A DNA stretch of 64,000 nt from Guyanagaster necrorhizus. Lineage: Eukaryota > Basidiomycota > Agaricomycetes > Agaricales > Physalacriaceae. The notes under the pieces were generated by a model that worked only from the letters and a program-made list of their open reading frames with translations, had not been told where the DNA came from and did no database searches. The DNA is taken from NCBI RefSeq assembly GCF_019112545.1, contig NW_025064897.1, positions 429,336 to 493,335 on the forward strand, given 5' to 3'. The translations under genes and the position numbers were made by a program. Positions 1 through 10,639 of this stretch are shown here, piece after piece; positions within the stretch are counted from its first letter, which is position 1; every line of letters begins with the position of its first letter.

Positions 1-1787
1 CTCCCCCAATACTAGATAAGTCTCTATCTCAGTGTGGGAATTTTATTGATCTCAGCAATTGAGTTAGTCTTATATGATAGCAGGTGGTTGTTGTCAAGAT
101 TGAGCAATGCTCATCAGTGAACATCATCTGTGTAGATGATGCCTTCAGAGATCACAGTCTAGGGGTTGTAGTTTGGGTTATTGGAAGTGCTGAGCTCCCA
201 GAATGGGGTAGGGGAATTGACGAGAGTATAGTCAATAGTGAAGGTTTTAGGGCTCTCTGAGCTTCTCCTCCAGTCTGCTCTGTCTCAAGCTCAGAAGTAC
301 CACCCAAAGAGGGCATCCTCTCTGGCTGTCTTATACTCAATACATGCTTGCTCTTGGATATACTTGGCAAAAGAATCAGTATGTTGAACTTCATCCTCTG
401 GGGAGAGAACCAGGTTAACAGGATTGATTGGTTATATCAGGCTTAGTGGGCTTAGTATGCTTCTTGCTCAGTGAGCTTCACAGCATCTCTAGCACCACTC
501 TATTCACTTGACTTGAAAGATAGCATTCCTTCAGTATCACCACTTATCACTGTCATCTGCAAAGTAGACATCATCAGTCCTGATGACACCAGTTCTATTC
601 CTCTTGCTGTCTGTGCTTTGATTCCCAATGTATAGCTCAGTGGAAAAACTCTCCCTGCTGTCTGTAGGTATTATGTATAGAGATTTGTAGTTACTGTTTA
701 TTGGGGGACTTCTATTCTCTTGAGCCACCTCAGAGGCATCAAGAGAGTCTCTGGCATAGCATCCAATGCTGGGCTCAGAAGGTGCAGTTGAGGAGGTGAC
801 CCTCATCATAGGGATGCAGCTGACAACATCTACACACTCAACTCATGGGATTAGCATGTCAGGCCTTGATCTTCAAAACCCTGTAGTCCAAGAGTTGCTA
901 TCATCTCAGATGATTGCCATCAGGGATCATAGCAGGTATTGATGTTCTTCTTTTTCCTAAGGGCACTGCAAATGCATGTCTCCAGAGTCAGCTTCAGATA
1001 TGGTTCCTTCTGTGAGCTGAAAGGACTGTCTGACAGATGAAGAGATGTTGTAGAGAGAGAGGTCAAGTGTGATATTGCATAAGATTTGATGGATATGCTG
1101 GAATTCTTGATAATGATAGATTGCTCAGACTGTTATTGATTGACATCTATGGCACAGCTGTATAATCACTAATAAGCTTAACAATATTCTGATGATAGAA
1201 GCAAGGAGTTTGAAGAACTTATGGGTGAAGTTCAGATCAGATGGATTGAGTGCAAGGAGCATTCAGTTTCTCAGCACAATTGAGCTTGAGAAAGGAAAGC
1301 TAGAAGCTTCAAGCTAATTGTTAAGCCCAAATGACATGTGACCTAAACACATGATAAACTGACACTGTCTCACACTTCAGACAATGATATCAGAGTTCAC
1401 TTGATATGTTATGTGGCTTTGTGTTGCAAGGCCTTTAGATTAGCTTAAGATAAGATAGTAAAAGAATAAACTTTAGCTCAAAGCTGGAGATACTACAGTG
1501 AGAGCTATGCTACTTATATACTAGTCATCATCCATCTAAAGATATGACTACCTAATTGTGCATCCTGGCATTATAAAGCATTTTGTCCAGTTTCATTAAG
1601 CTACCTACAAAAGGGTATTGTCTGTCATCAAGCAGTTATCATCATGTTGAAGGACAATGACTGACTAGATGTTGTTGTGATGACTAAGCCTATCCCACAG
1701 TTCTAAGTGCTGGTCTAAATGCCCTGACTAAGCAAAGATAGAGGTCAATTCCTCAAATAAAGATAAAAATAAGGAAAAATCATAACA
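1..1787 (-). mobile_element. Chromovirus family 1, copy C (5' part, runs off left edge)
   Basis: Minus-strand Ty3/gypsy copy. Its 5' LTR is at 1319-1787 and the sequence continues leftward through the primer site (1305-1317), a gag start near 1263 (MLLALNPSDLN-type N-terminus like copies A and B) and a decayed N-terminal gag region. The rest lies outside the window. To the right the LTR abuts RNase H sequence of copy B, not a PPT, so C looks inserted into B; the second target duplication cannot be seen. The body has many in-frame stops and almost no CpG. The residual reading frame at 537-809 resembles that at 15257-15541 in B (shared DSLDA motif), which supports the assignment. Confidence 0.75.
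1319..1787 (-). repeat. 5' LTR of copy C (family 1)
   Basis: 469 bp, TGTTAAG...CATAACA on the plus strand. On the minus strand it carries a TATATAAG box and then AGCTTTGAGCTAA (plus 1473-1485), the presumed transcript start. The primer site beside it (1305-1317) matches A-type LTRs rather than this LTR (2 of 13 mismatches). Confidence 0.8.
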
Positions 1788-4000
1788 GATCTAGACTGCC
1801 CTAATGAGATAGTGTCTCCACTCCTCAAGAGCAAGTATTATAGCAAGGAGCTCTTTGTCATAAATTTCATAGTTGCATTCAGTAACTGTCAGAGCCTTGG
1901 ATAGGAAGGCTACTGATCACTATTTCTCATCTTGCTTCTGAGAGAGCATAGCCCCAATCATTTCTTCACTTGAGTCAGCTTCAACTCAGAATTGTCTGTC
2001 TTGAGTTGGAATAGCAAGAACTATGTCTTTTGTGAGCTGCTGCTTGAGATCATCAAATGCATGTTGTTGGAAGGGTCCCTAATTCTATAGGGCATTTTCT
2101 GTTAATTGCATCATTGGTCAGATGATCTTGCTGTAATCCTGGATGAACTATTAGTAGAAATTCATGAAGCCTAAAAAGGACTGTAGTTTTTTTTTCTTTG
2201 TTAATACTGGCCATTCTGTTACTCTGGCCGCCTTTATCAGATCTATGCATATGCTTCCTTTACTGATGATTACTTCTAAGTATTTTGTTTTCAGGATCTT
2301 GAACTCACATTTTTCTGCTTTGAGAAAAAGCTTGTGTTTCCTCATCAGCTTAAGTACCTGTTGAACTAGTTGCTGATGTTCAGTTCTGTTTTTGGATATA
2401 ATAAGGATGTCATCCAGGTAGATTGTGACTTTGCCAGTAGTAATAAGATCCTTAAAGATGTCATTTATCATCCACTGGAAGGTGGCCAGTGAGTTTGTTA
2501 ATCTGAAGAACATCACTATCAGCTTGAATAGTCTTTGGTTTATTCAGAATGCTGCCTTCCATTCATTGCTCTCCTTAATGCATACATTGTTGTACCCTTA
2601 GTGGACATTCAACTTAGTGTAGTATCATGCTCTTCACAGTTTGTCCATTAATTCTGAGATTAATAGAAGTGGATAATAATTTTTTATTATCATCTTATTT
2701 AGCTTCTGGTAGTTTTGGACTGGTTGAAGTTTCTCATCCTTCTTTTTGATAAAGAAGAAAGGAGAAGCCATTAGAGATTTAGAGGATTGTATTCTTCAGC
2801 TAGATAGATTTTTGTTAAGAAACTTATCTAGTTTCTGCTGTTCATGATTGCTGAGAGAGTATGTTTTACAATCAAGATTTGTGTTCACATTGGAAATGAG
2901 TTCAATAGCATGGTCTCAGAGTTTTGGTGCTGATAATTCATCAAAGCTTTCTTTGTTGAATAGATCCCAATAATCCTAAGCTTATTCTAAGACTATTTCC
3001 TTAAATGTCTTTTCCTTCTTTTCAGCATTAGCTCTAGCCACTAAGTTATTAGCATGATACATTACTCAGATATGCAGTACATGTTGTATGTTGACAGTGA
3101 GGATGGTTTCACTGTCTTTCATCTCCTCATCTTATCTGTCCTCTGGATCTTTATTAGATAATTCAAAGAGAATTTTCCAACATCAACATCATGCAAACAT
3201 GATCTGTCCAGTCTTCCAATTAACCAGGAGATTATGCTGAATAAGCCAGCCATAGCTCAGAAACACTTTCTTAGTTCCTAGGTTGATGATAGCCAAGTCG
3301 ATCTATTCTGAATGATCACCAATAATTAGGCATAACTCAATGAATTCAGTTATTGATTTATCTTGATTCTTTGTTCTGTCTGCATTGTAGACTAGTATTG
3401 AGGCAGCTGTTGTCCAAGTAGAGAGTTGGTGCTTGTTGACAAAAGCTCAGTTAATAGAACTCTCTGTACAGCCACTATCAATCAAGGCTGTTACCACATG
3501 TGTAAATTGGTTTATGAGTGTCTTGATTTGAGCCTTTGTTATCAAATCTCATCTTAGGGTCTTAGCCTGTCAGACATATCATTAGAGTCCCTGAAGCTCA
3601 TCAAGCCATTCCAGGGCTTGGCATCATTCTGCTCTCCTCATTCCTTCAATAATTTCATCTATTACTTCTTTAGCTCAGGCCTTGTATACCCAGTTTTTGA
3701 GTACCACCTTTGCCACTCCTTCTATAGTGGTATTCTTGATAACCCTCCAAGTTCATTCAGTATCAAATGGTTTGAGCTATTGAGTGGGGGTCTCTCCTTC
3801 TGTTCAGCCTGTAGGTGGTTGAGCTATTGGTGTTGGCAATTCTTTTGATGTGCATTTAGTAGTTGAGAGTTGGAGTATATTTGAATGCATACATAATTTA
3901 GACATAGTGGTACCTACAAAGGTACTATTAGTCTGTTCTACAACTATTGTTGACACACTGATAAGTCCTTTGGCTGATCCAGTGGAATCACTCACTGGTC
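1788..4000 (-). pseudogene. Copy B pol remnant (protease, reverse transcriptase, RNase H start)
   Basis: Read on the minus strand, the protease region lies around 3300-3520 (INSGCTE..N-like), followed by the reverse transcriptase. The longest open piece is 2151-2516 with FFRLTNSLATFQWMIND, then IYLDDILIIS (catalytic YLDD retained), then CEFKILKTKYL and SFLGFMNFY. RNase H starts near 2000 ([21 protein letters not shown]) and ends abruptly at 1788, where the LTR of copy C begins. Integrase is missing from the window. Numerous stops make it non-functional. Confidence 0.75.
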
Positions 4001-4082
4001 AGCTCTGTCTTTTATCTCCTCCACCTTCATATCTTTGCCAAGTTCCTCTTTTTCCTTCTGGAGCTTGGTGATCTATGCTTGT

Positions 4083-6414
4083 ATGTCTTCACAGATTCAT
4101 TTCTTCTTTGGGCAATCCTATAACATGTGTTCCTTCTGTTCACAATTGAAGCATTTCCCTTTTTTCTTCAGCCAGTCAATGTCTATCAGCTTTCTGACTC
4201 TGGTGAATGTGGTCTCTGTTCCTATTTTCTGCATTCTATAACTGGAGGTTATAGATGATGAGGCAGTTGTCTTAGTGCTGGGCTGATTGCTGGACTTTGA
4301 ATTCTGTGGTTGATATGGCTTTCAGTTATCTTACAAGTTTGACTGCTCTGCCTTCTGCTGCTGTCATTCTTTATATATCTCAATGATCCATTCCTTCCAT
4401 GTATCATATCCCTTCAGGATATTCATTTTGATGTCTGAAACCATCTTGATGTAGAATGGTGGCACTCCTCATTTAAGTGCTTTGACCATCTGCCTATTAT
4501 CAGCAATATTGTCCCATATTCTGATGAGCTTTATGAGCTGTTTCAGCTCATCAAAGTATTCAGTGGCTGGCTTGTTGCTCATTTTGTACTTTTTGATCTT
4601 AGATTTATATACTTCTTGTATAGCAGGGTCAATGAACTTGTCATTGAGCATCTGCTTAAAGACCAGCTAGGACAGTAGTTGATGATGCTGTCTAGTGGTA
4701 GAGTAGAAGTTTGGGGAGATAAAAATCTACCATGTCTTGGTTTTATTCTTAAGATAGGATGAGGCAAAGGTGACCCTGTTTATATTAGTTCTGAGATAAG
4801 TGATGTAGACTTCAAAATATTGTTTGCAGTCTATTAGGAACTGATCAATATCATCTGATATACCCTTGAAAGAACAGAGCTTTTGAAGTAGATCAGGTTT
4901 ATACTGGAGGATGACAGTATTTTCTAGCAATGCTCCTATTGTGTTTGACCATTGGTCAAAAGGTGGTCATTGCCATTTAACTGGTGAGGCAGGAAATGAG
5001 TGAAGGGAATTATCATCAGTGACAGGGCTTTCTATTAGTCCTGTCTCTTTGCATATAATTACTCTATTTTGCATGGTGAATCCTAGGCATATTGCTTCAG
5101 AGACATCTTTGATAGGATCCTTGCTGCTTCCTTCAGCTTTATCAGGCAATAATTGTCTGCTAAGAAATTAGCTTTCTTAGCCAGTCTAAGAGTTTCAGAA
5201 TCTGGTATTTTGAGTTGTTGGCTGTGGTCAGCTGTGAGTAAGCTAAGTTGCTGTAGTTTGAGTCAAGAGAGTAGAGTATCAGTATCAGCTGCTGGTAGTT
5301 CAGATAGAGGGTGCTATATAAATAGCTCACTTTAGGGTTACCAAGAGAGTTTACAGTATCAGCTGGATGTCATACTTTGATTTGTACTCTAAAAGCCTGC
5401 CAAGCTGATCCTCAGGGTGTCTCTTGTTATAAATAGAAACAGCATATTTAGTGGTGGCATATTGTAGAATATCCTATTTCTCTACATCATCTGTGTAAAT
5501 AGACTCCTATCCTAAGGTTGATGCTAACCAGATAGCATTCCTTCATAGAAATGTTTTTCTTTCCAGTATAGTTCCAAGAACTTCTTCTCCCACATTTGTT
5601 GGATTTCTTCCCTTAATGCTTCTTCATCTGTTTCCTTTTGCACATAGTCTATGAATTTTTCCTATTTAAGAGGAACATCCCACTCCTCCTCCTCATCCTC
5701 ATTCTTATCCTTGTTATCTGCCTCTTTCTCACTGTCCTTGATGAGGAAGTTGATGGGCAAATCATAAATAGACAGGGTTTCAGGTCTGACCATTACTAGA
5801 GAGCTGGTCATTGTTTCAGTTGCTGAGTCTCAGCTTATTGGTATCAGTCCTAAGAGGAGACTGCTTGGAGAGTGCACTGGCTCCAATCTCAGGGTCTCTT
5901 CTGTGGCTGCCACATACTCTTTGTTCCTTTAGTTCTCAGCAATACTGGTGGAAGTTTCTGTAAAACCAGAGATTGAGGAAAAATGCTGCAACTCTTTCTC
6001 TAAGAAATCTCCAGAGTTTCTGGTCAGAGATATGAGCATTGAGAGGGACTCAAAGCCCATAGGCATTAAGTATAGACTTGGAGTGGAATAGAATAGTATT
6101 AGTGTCAGTGATATTGGAGATTCCAGAGACAGAGGGATAGGTCATCCTCCAAGTGGCTTTGCTGAGAGTGACAGCCTTAGCTGACTCTGTCATAAATCAG
6201 TGTTTATAGGTGTACTAGGCTTCTAGAAGAGAGAGCTGGTAGATTCTGTTCAGAGGCTATACTAATTAGAGAAACCAGATCCCCAGATGGTAGCCTCAAG
6301 CTCATGCTGTCATTGATAGTACTGATAGTCATACTGTGCTTCTTCAAATTTATTTTGAGCTCAGGCTGCTGCTTCCTTAGCAGCATCCTAGGCTCATTCT
6401 TCTGCTTCTGCTCT
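4083..6414 (-). pseudogene. Copy B gag remnant, C-terminal and middle part
   Basis: Minus-strand gag of family 1. A CCHC zinc knuckle (CFNCEQKEHM..DCPKKK-like) lies around 4083-4150. The core gag region at 4469-4930 (MLNDKFIDPAIQEVYKSKIKKYKM; then, upstream, ISDDIDQFLIDCKQYFEVY) closely matches copy A at 9850-10200. The stretch 5150-6414 is the long, acidic N-terminal part of gag, badly decayed. It ends at the GGCTC target site (6415-6419) of copy A and continues at 15121. Confidence 0.7.
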
Positions 6415-6676
6415 GGCTCTGTTATGATTTTTCACTTTATTCTATCCTTCAACCCCTATTGGTGCTTAGTCAGAGTGCTAAGACAAGCACTTAAAACCAT
6501 GGGATAAGGCTTAGTCATCACAATTAGCCAAGTCAGTCATTGTCTTTCAATGTGACAATATTGCTCGACAATGCACAACTATTCTTTTGTGTATGATAAC
6601 GATGCCTGAGAATAATAGGCACAATGGACTCAGAAACATACAATAGGCAGTAGTATTATTAGCAGACCTTGTACAG

Positions 6677-6723
6677 TATTTAAGAAAGCTTGCTTTCACT
6701 GGTAATCCTCAGCTTCAAGCTAA
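6677..6723 (+). promoter_or_regulatory. LTR core promoter and self-primer sequence of copy A
   Basis: A TATTTAAG box at 6677-6684 lies 34 nt upstream of AGCTTCAAGCTAA (6711-6723). That 13-mer is the exact reverse complement of the site right after the LTR (7382-7394). The spacing suits a transcript starting at or just before the 13-mer. The same arrangement is in the 3' LTR at 14949-14961. Confidence 0.7.
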
Positions 6724-6776
6724 AGTTTATCCTTACACTATTCTATACTCAAGCCAATTCTAAGGCCTTGTCTCAC

Positions 6777-7274
6777 TGTTACATGCATGCCGCCTGCCTC
6801 CATGTCACCTCAACCAACCACAAATCCAATCACACTATCCACTGGACTCCAACCACTTCCCATTACCTACTAATTTCATTTCACCAGTATCATTTCACAT
6901 CCGTATTTCACATTGTAATATCTAGACCCCAAACTCGGTAACAAATACCGACACCAGAATCCAATAGAACCTGACTCGGAATTAGCTACCATTAGTATAT
7001 AAAGCCATGTACATCATCATAGCTACTCAGTTCGAATATCAACTTGGATAAGCCACCCACACTTCGCACTCACTTCAACTCCTCACTACCTTGTCCATTG
7101 GATTCCACTCCAAAGGACATTCCAGTTCACTTCTCTGATGAATCTCTGTCCTGTCCATCCAGATCCTTGGGCCTCGACTCAAGGGTGACATTGCCAATAG
7201 CTTCATCAATGCCCACACACTCCACTGGACTCCATGAGTGCACTCAAGCCCACTCGATTGGCACATTCCTAACA
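6777..7274 (+). repeat. Solo LTR of family 2, nested in copy A's 5' LTR
   Basis: 498 bp, TGTTACATGCATGCC...CATTCCTAACA, flanked by perfect 5-bp duplications CTCAC (6772-6776 and 7275-7279). The unoccupied site is in A's 3' LTR near 15008-15022 (TTATCTCACTCAGATC). It contains a TATATAAA box and the transcript-start motif AGTTCGAATAT (7029-7039). By eye it has 9 CpGs, far more than other family-2 LTRs here, which suggests the most recent insertion. A solo LTR is what intra-element LTR recombination leaves. Confidence 0.95.
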
Positions 7275-7381
7275 CTCACCCAGACTAAGAAGCACATCAG
7301 TGAATTTAGTCGACTGCCCAAAGTGTGAGGCAGTTTCTGCTTATTACATGTTTCCATTCATATGACACTTGGGTCTAACAA

Positions 7382-7394
7382 TTAGCTTGAAGCT
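7382..7394 (+). other. Primer binding site of copy A (self-priming type)
   Basis: TTAGCTTGAAGCT, one base after the 5' LTR end. It is complementary to the predicted 5' end of the element's own RNA rather than to an obvious tRNA 3' end (no TGG-starting site is seen). In copy B the equivalent site (15996-16008) differs at two bases and the B LTR differs at the two partner bases. Confidence 0.75.
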
Positions 7395-7437
7395 TCATCT
7401 TCTCTTTTCTCATGCACTATAGTGTGGAGGAAACCAA

Positions 7438-10400
7438 ATGCCCACCATCAATCTCACAGATCCAAACTTTGATCAAGAGTTCTTTGAACTCCTAGCCTTC
7501 ATCATCAGATGTTATTAGGCTTACTTGTGATTATCCAGCTGTGTCAGAGACATCACTTGATTACCATCTGGGCTATCTGACATTATAATGAATTTTAGCA
7601 TATTCAACATATACTCTGCAATGTAATCTCTGACCTCCCCTTATATAACATTTTTGAATCCTGAAGAATGTCTCACCAGCCCTTGACAAGCCTCTTACCC
7701 AAAGCCAGGTCTAGCAGCCCTCATCAAGAGGATATTCAGGAAGAAGAAAGACACTGATACCTCCCTCAATGAACTAGTAGAGACTATAACCCTCATGTCA
7801 TAGGATTCTGAAATCCATGGATCCTAAGACCTCCCTCTGACTATAAAAGTGAAAGCATCCTAGAGAACTTTTTTCAGCAGTCTCTCTCCTCCAACCCTCT
7901 CACCACCCTTCAAACTGATAGGATTGCTAACCATGTTTGAGACTCTCTCAATGCCACTCAGCTGGCTCCAAGATTCTGCCAAGTATCACCTAGAAGCCAG
8001 CCTTACAGCTCCTCTGATTCAGCCTAACACTCCATCAGGACAAGCAGTGAGTTGGGGTGGGTCCTCTCAGATCAGCTCAATGACAAGTGACAAATCCAGA
8101 AAAACTGAAATGAAAACATTCATCAGCTATTTCCCATATGAGACCTCAACATCCTATTTAACTATGAAGATGCTCTTTGACAGAAGGAGCAAAGACAGCA
8201 CAATCTTCCCCAGCCAGCCTATAGTAAGCTTGAGGTGTGCCTCATTCTTGAGGAACAGGCCAGGAGAGCTGCCAAACATGATTGCCAGCACAGGGAGCAG
8301 CAGTAAAACATCAAAAGAGCCTGACTGGCAAGGGCTGATATATCTAACTGGTATAGACTATGACCTGAAGTTACATTCATACTTGCACCAGTCTATGCTG
8401 ACTGCTTGCTCTCAACTCTAGTCTTTAGAGAGCCAAGCACCACTGATTTCAATCTCTAGGCCTCTGAGTGCTGGGCAGACACAGAAGTCTATACAGCTGA
8501 CAAGGTCAGAACCAGGAGTGACAGAGTCTCTTCTCCAGCTTGAGACAATATCCCAAGAATCACCCTATGCTCTTCAACCCCACAATATCCCCCTTTCCAA
8601 TGAACTCCCAGTGCTAACACTGTGTTTGAGGATGACAAGTCCATCCTCAGACACTATGGACTACAAGTCTCTGACACTGCTTATATCTCTACTCATGCTC
8701 TCTGAGGATTCCTCAGAAGTTGAGTGGTCAAGCAGCTTCTTGATGACAGATACTGAGAAAACATCCAGCTCTATCACAAGTGAGTGGCAGTGATGAGAGT
8801 GACAGGCAGAAACTAGTATGACCTCTATATCAGAAGTCAGTCTGCTTCCACCTATCTTGACACCTCAGACTTCTTGGGCCCCACTGCTGGGCCAAGTATC
8901 CAGCCAGGATAGCAGATTGATAGTATAACTGCAAGAAGGTGCAGAGTGTTTTTATGATCCACCTGCTGCTTTCCTTCTTGAGGAAGAGGAGGGTGACAAG
9001 CTTGAGGAAGAAGGGGAGACTGAAAGCAGTGATCTGTCCTGTGCTGGAGGGGAACTCACTTATAGATTAAATGAGGACATGGATAAAGAAGCACTGGAGG
9101 AGGAAATCCAATGAGCAAGAGTGCAAAAATACCAGAAGCTGTATGAGAGAGAGGTAAACTTTCTATGGCATGATGCCAATTGGTTGACATCACAAACAAG
9201 ACAATTATATTTAAATTGTGAAACTAACAAATAAACAGAAGTATTAAGACATATGGCAACAAGATATGCTGCCCAACAATACAACCAAAACTATCCCAAG
9301 AACCCAGTCAGCATTCCACTGGAGTACCAACCACCATCCTTGGTTTGACCAATGCCATGGTCACCCTCTATCACTCTGAAATGAGCCATGTACATGGCAC
9401 CATCAATCCAAAGCACATTTTCATACTCTACACCCTCTTCCTGCTCTATGGCAACTCAGCTGTCCAAAAGCTGACCACAGCCAAAGGGACCACTGAGCTC
9501 ATACCAAAACCCATGGACTGGCAAGGAAAGCTAAATGTTAAGGGCTCAGCCTCCTCCAGATGAAGCAGTCAGAAGTAGTAAAGAGAAGGAGCCAAAAAAG
9601 GATGATCCAGAAGCTGTTCATCTAGAATTTACAGTATGAGATGGCATCATTATCTGAAAAGAGGAGATACTATGAGAAAGTCCAGTGGCAGACAACAATT
9701 CACTCTATTCATTCTCAGGACCACCAACCAAATGGTGATGCTCCCCTTTTTCAGAATGGCTCAATCCAATGGGCATGCTACCAGCTGATATCACCATATT
9801 GCAGTGCTGATCTGACTTGCTTCAAAAGCCTCACCTCTTCAAGGGGGCATCCAATGACATTGATCGATTTCTGGTTAACTGCAAGCAGTATTTTGAGGTG
9901 TACATTGGATTCCTAGAAACCAACATGAACAAGGTCATGTTTGCTGCATCATACCTCAAGAAAAAGGCCAAGAACTGATGGATCCTCATCTCTCCCAACT
10001 TCTGATCATTGACTTGGGAGCACTACCACTATTCATCCTGGTCAGTCTTTAAATAGATGTTATATGATAAATTCATTGACCTAGTGGTACAAAAAGTCTA
10101 CAAACAAAAAATCAAGGACTACAAGATGGAGGAAAAGGTGGCAACAGACTACTTTGATAAGCTGGAACAGCTCACAAAGCTCACTGGCATCAGAAATAAT
10201 ACAGCCAATGATGGAAGGATGGTCAAGACCCTCAAGAGAGAAGTCTCTTTCTCATATATCATGATGATCTCAGCAATCAGCATCAGAGCCCTGATGCCAG
10301 TAGGCTATAATGAATGGAAAGAATGGATCATCAAAATGTATAAGAAACAACAAAGGCAGAAAGCAGAATCATTGACTCTGCAAGATTACTTGAAGAAGTT

Positions 10401-10623
10401 GACTCCACCAATCCTAGAGAACTCTAAACCATTGGAGACAACTGCCAGGAAATCATTGGGATCCTCGATAGCCTCAGCCTATGGCATACAGAAGACTGGA
10501 ATGAAAACCACATACACAGGAGCCAGAAAGCCTATGAATATAGATCACATAAAGAAAGAAAGTAAGTGCTTCAACTGCAGGCAGAAGAGTCACATGGCCA
10601 AGGACTGCTCAAAGAAGAAGTGA
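7438..10623 (+). pseudogene. Copy A gag (decayed)
   Basis: Probable start ATG at 7438 (MPTINLTDPNFDQEFFELLAF). The frame is broken by many stops, with open pieces at 7924-8421, 8518-8793, 9641-9916 and 10057-10623. The retrotransposon gag core spans about 9850-10350 (MLYDKFIDLVVQKVYKQKIK; KEWIIKMYKKQQ). The CCHC zinc knuckle CFNCRQKSHMAKDC sits near the C-terminus (about 10569-10610) and the chain ends in a lysine-rich tail with a stop at 10621-10623. Roughly 800 codons precede the gag core, unusually long for a Ty3/gypsy gag; that region is acidic, rich in Ser/Glu, and of unknown role. Confidence 0.75.
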
Positions 10624-10639
10624 ACTCAAGAAGATATTT

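Larger units (their letters stand above)
6420..7380 (+). repeat. 5' LTR of copy A, split by a solo LTR
   Basis: Starts TGTTATGATTTTTC and ends GGGTCTAACA. Removing the solo LTR and one copy of its CTCAC duplication leaves 458 bp, exactly the length of the 3' LTR. At several sites this LTR keeps CG where the 3' LTR has CA or TG (for example GCTCGAC against GCTCAAT, TAACGAT against TAATGAT), which shows the direction of decay. Confidence 0.92.

Noticed and set aside
9060..9284. Minus-strand 74-codon frame in copy A gag
   Set aside because: Lies opposite gag, low complexity, and not conserved in copies B or C; unlike the antisense ORF of family 2 it has no second copy.
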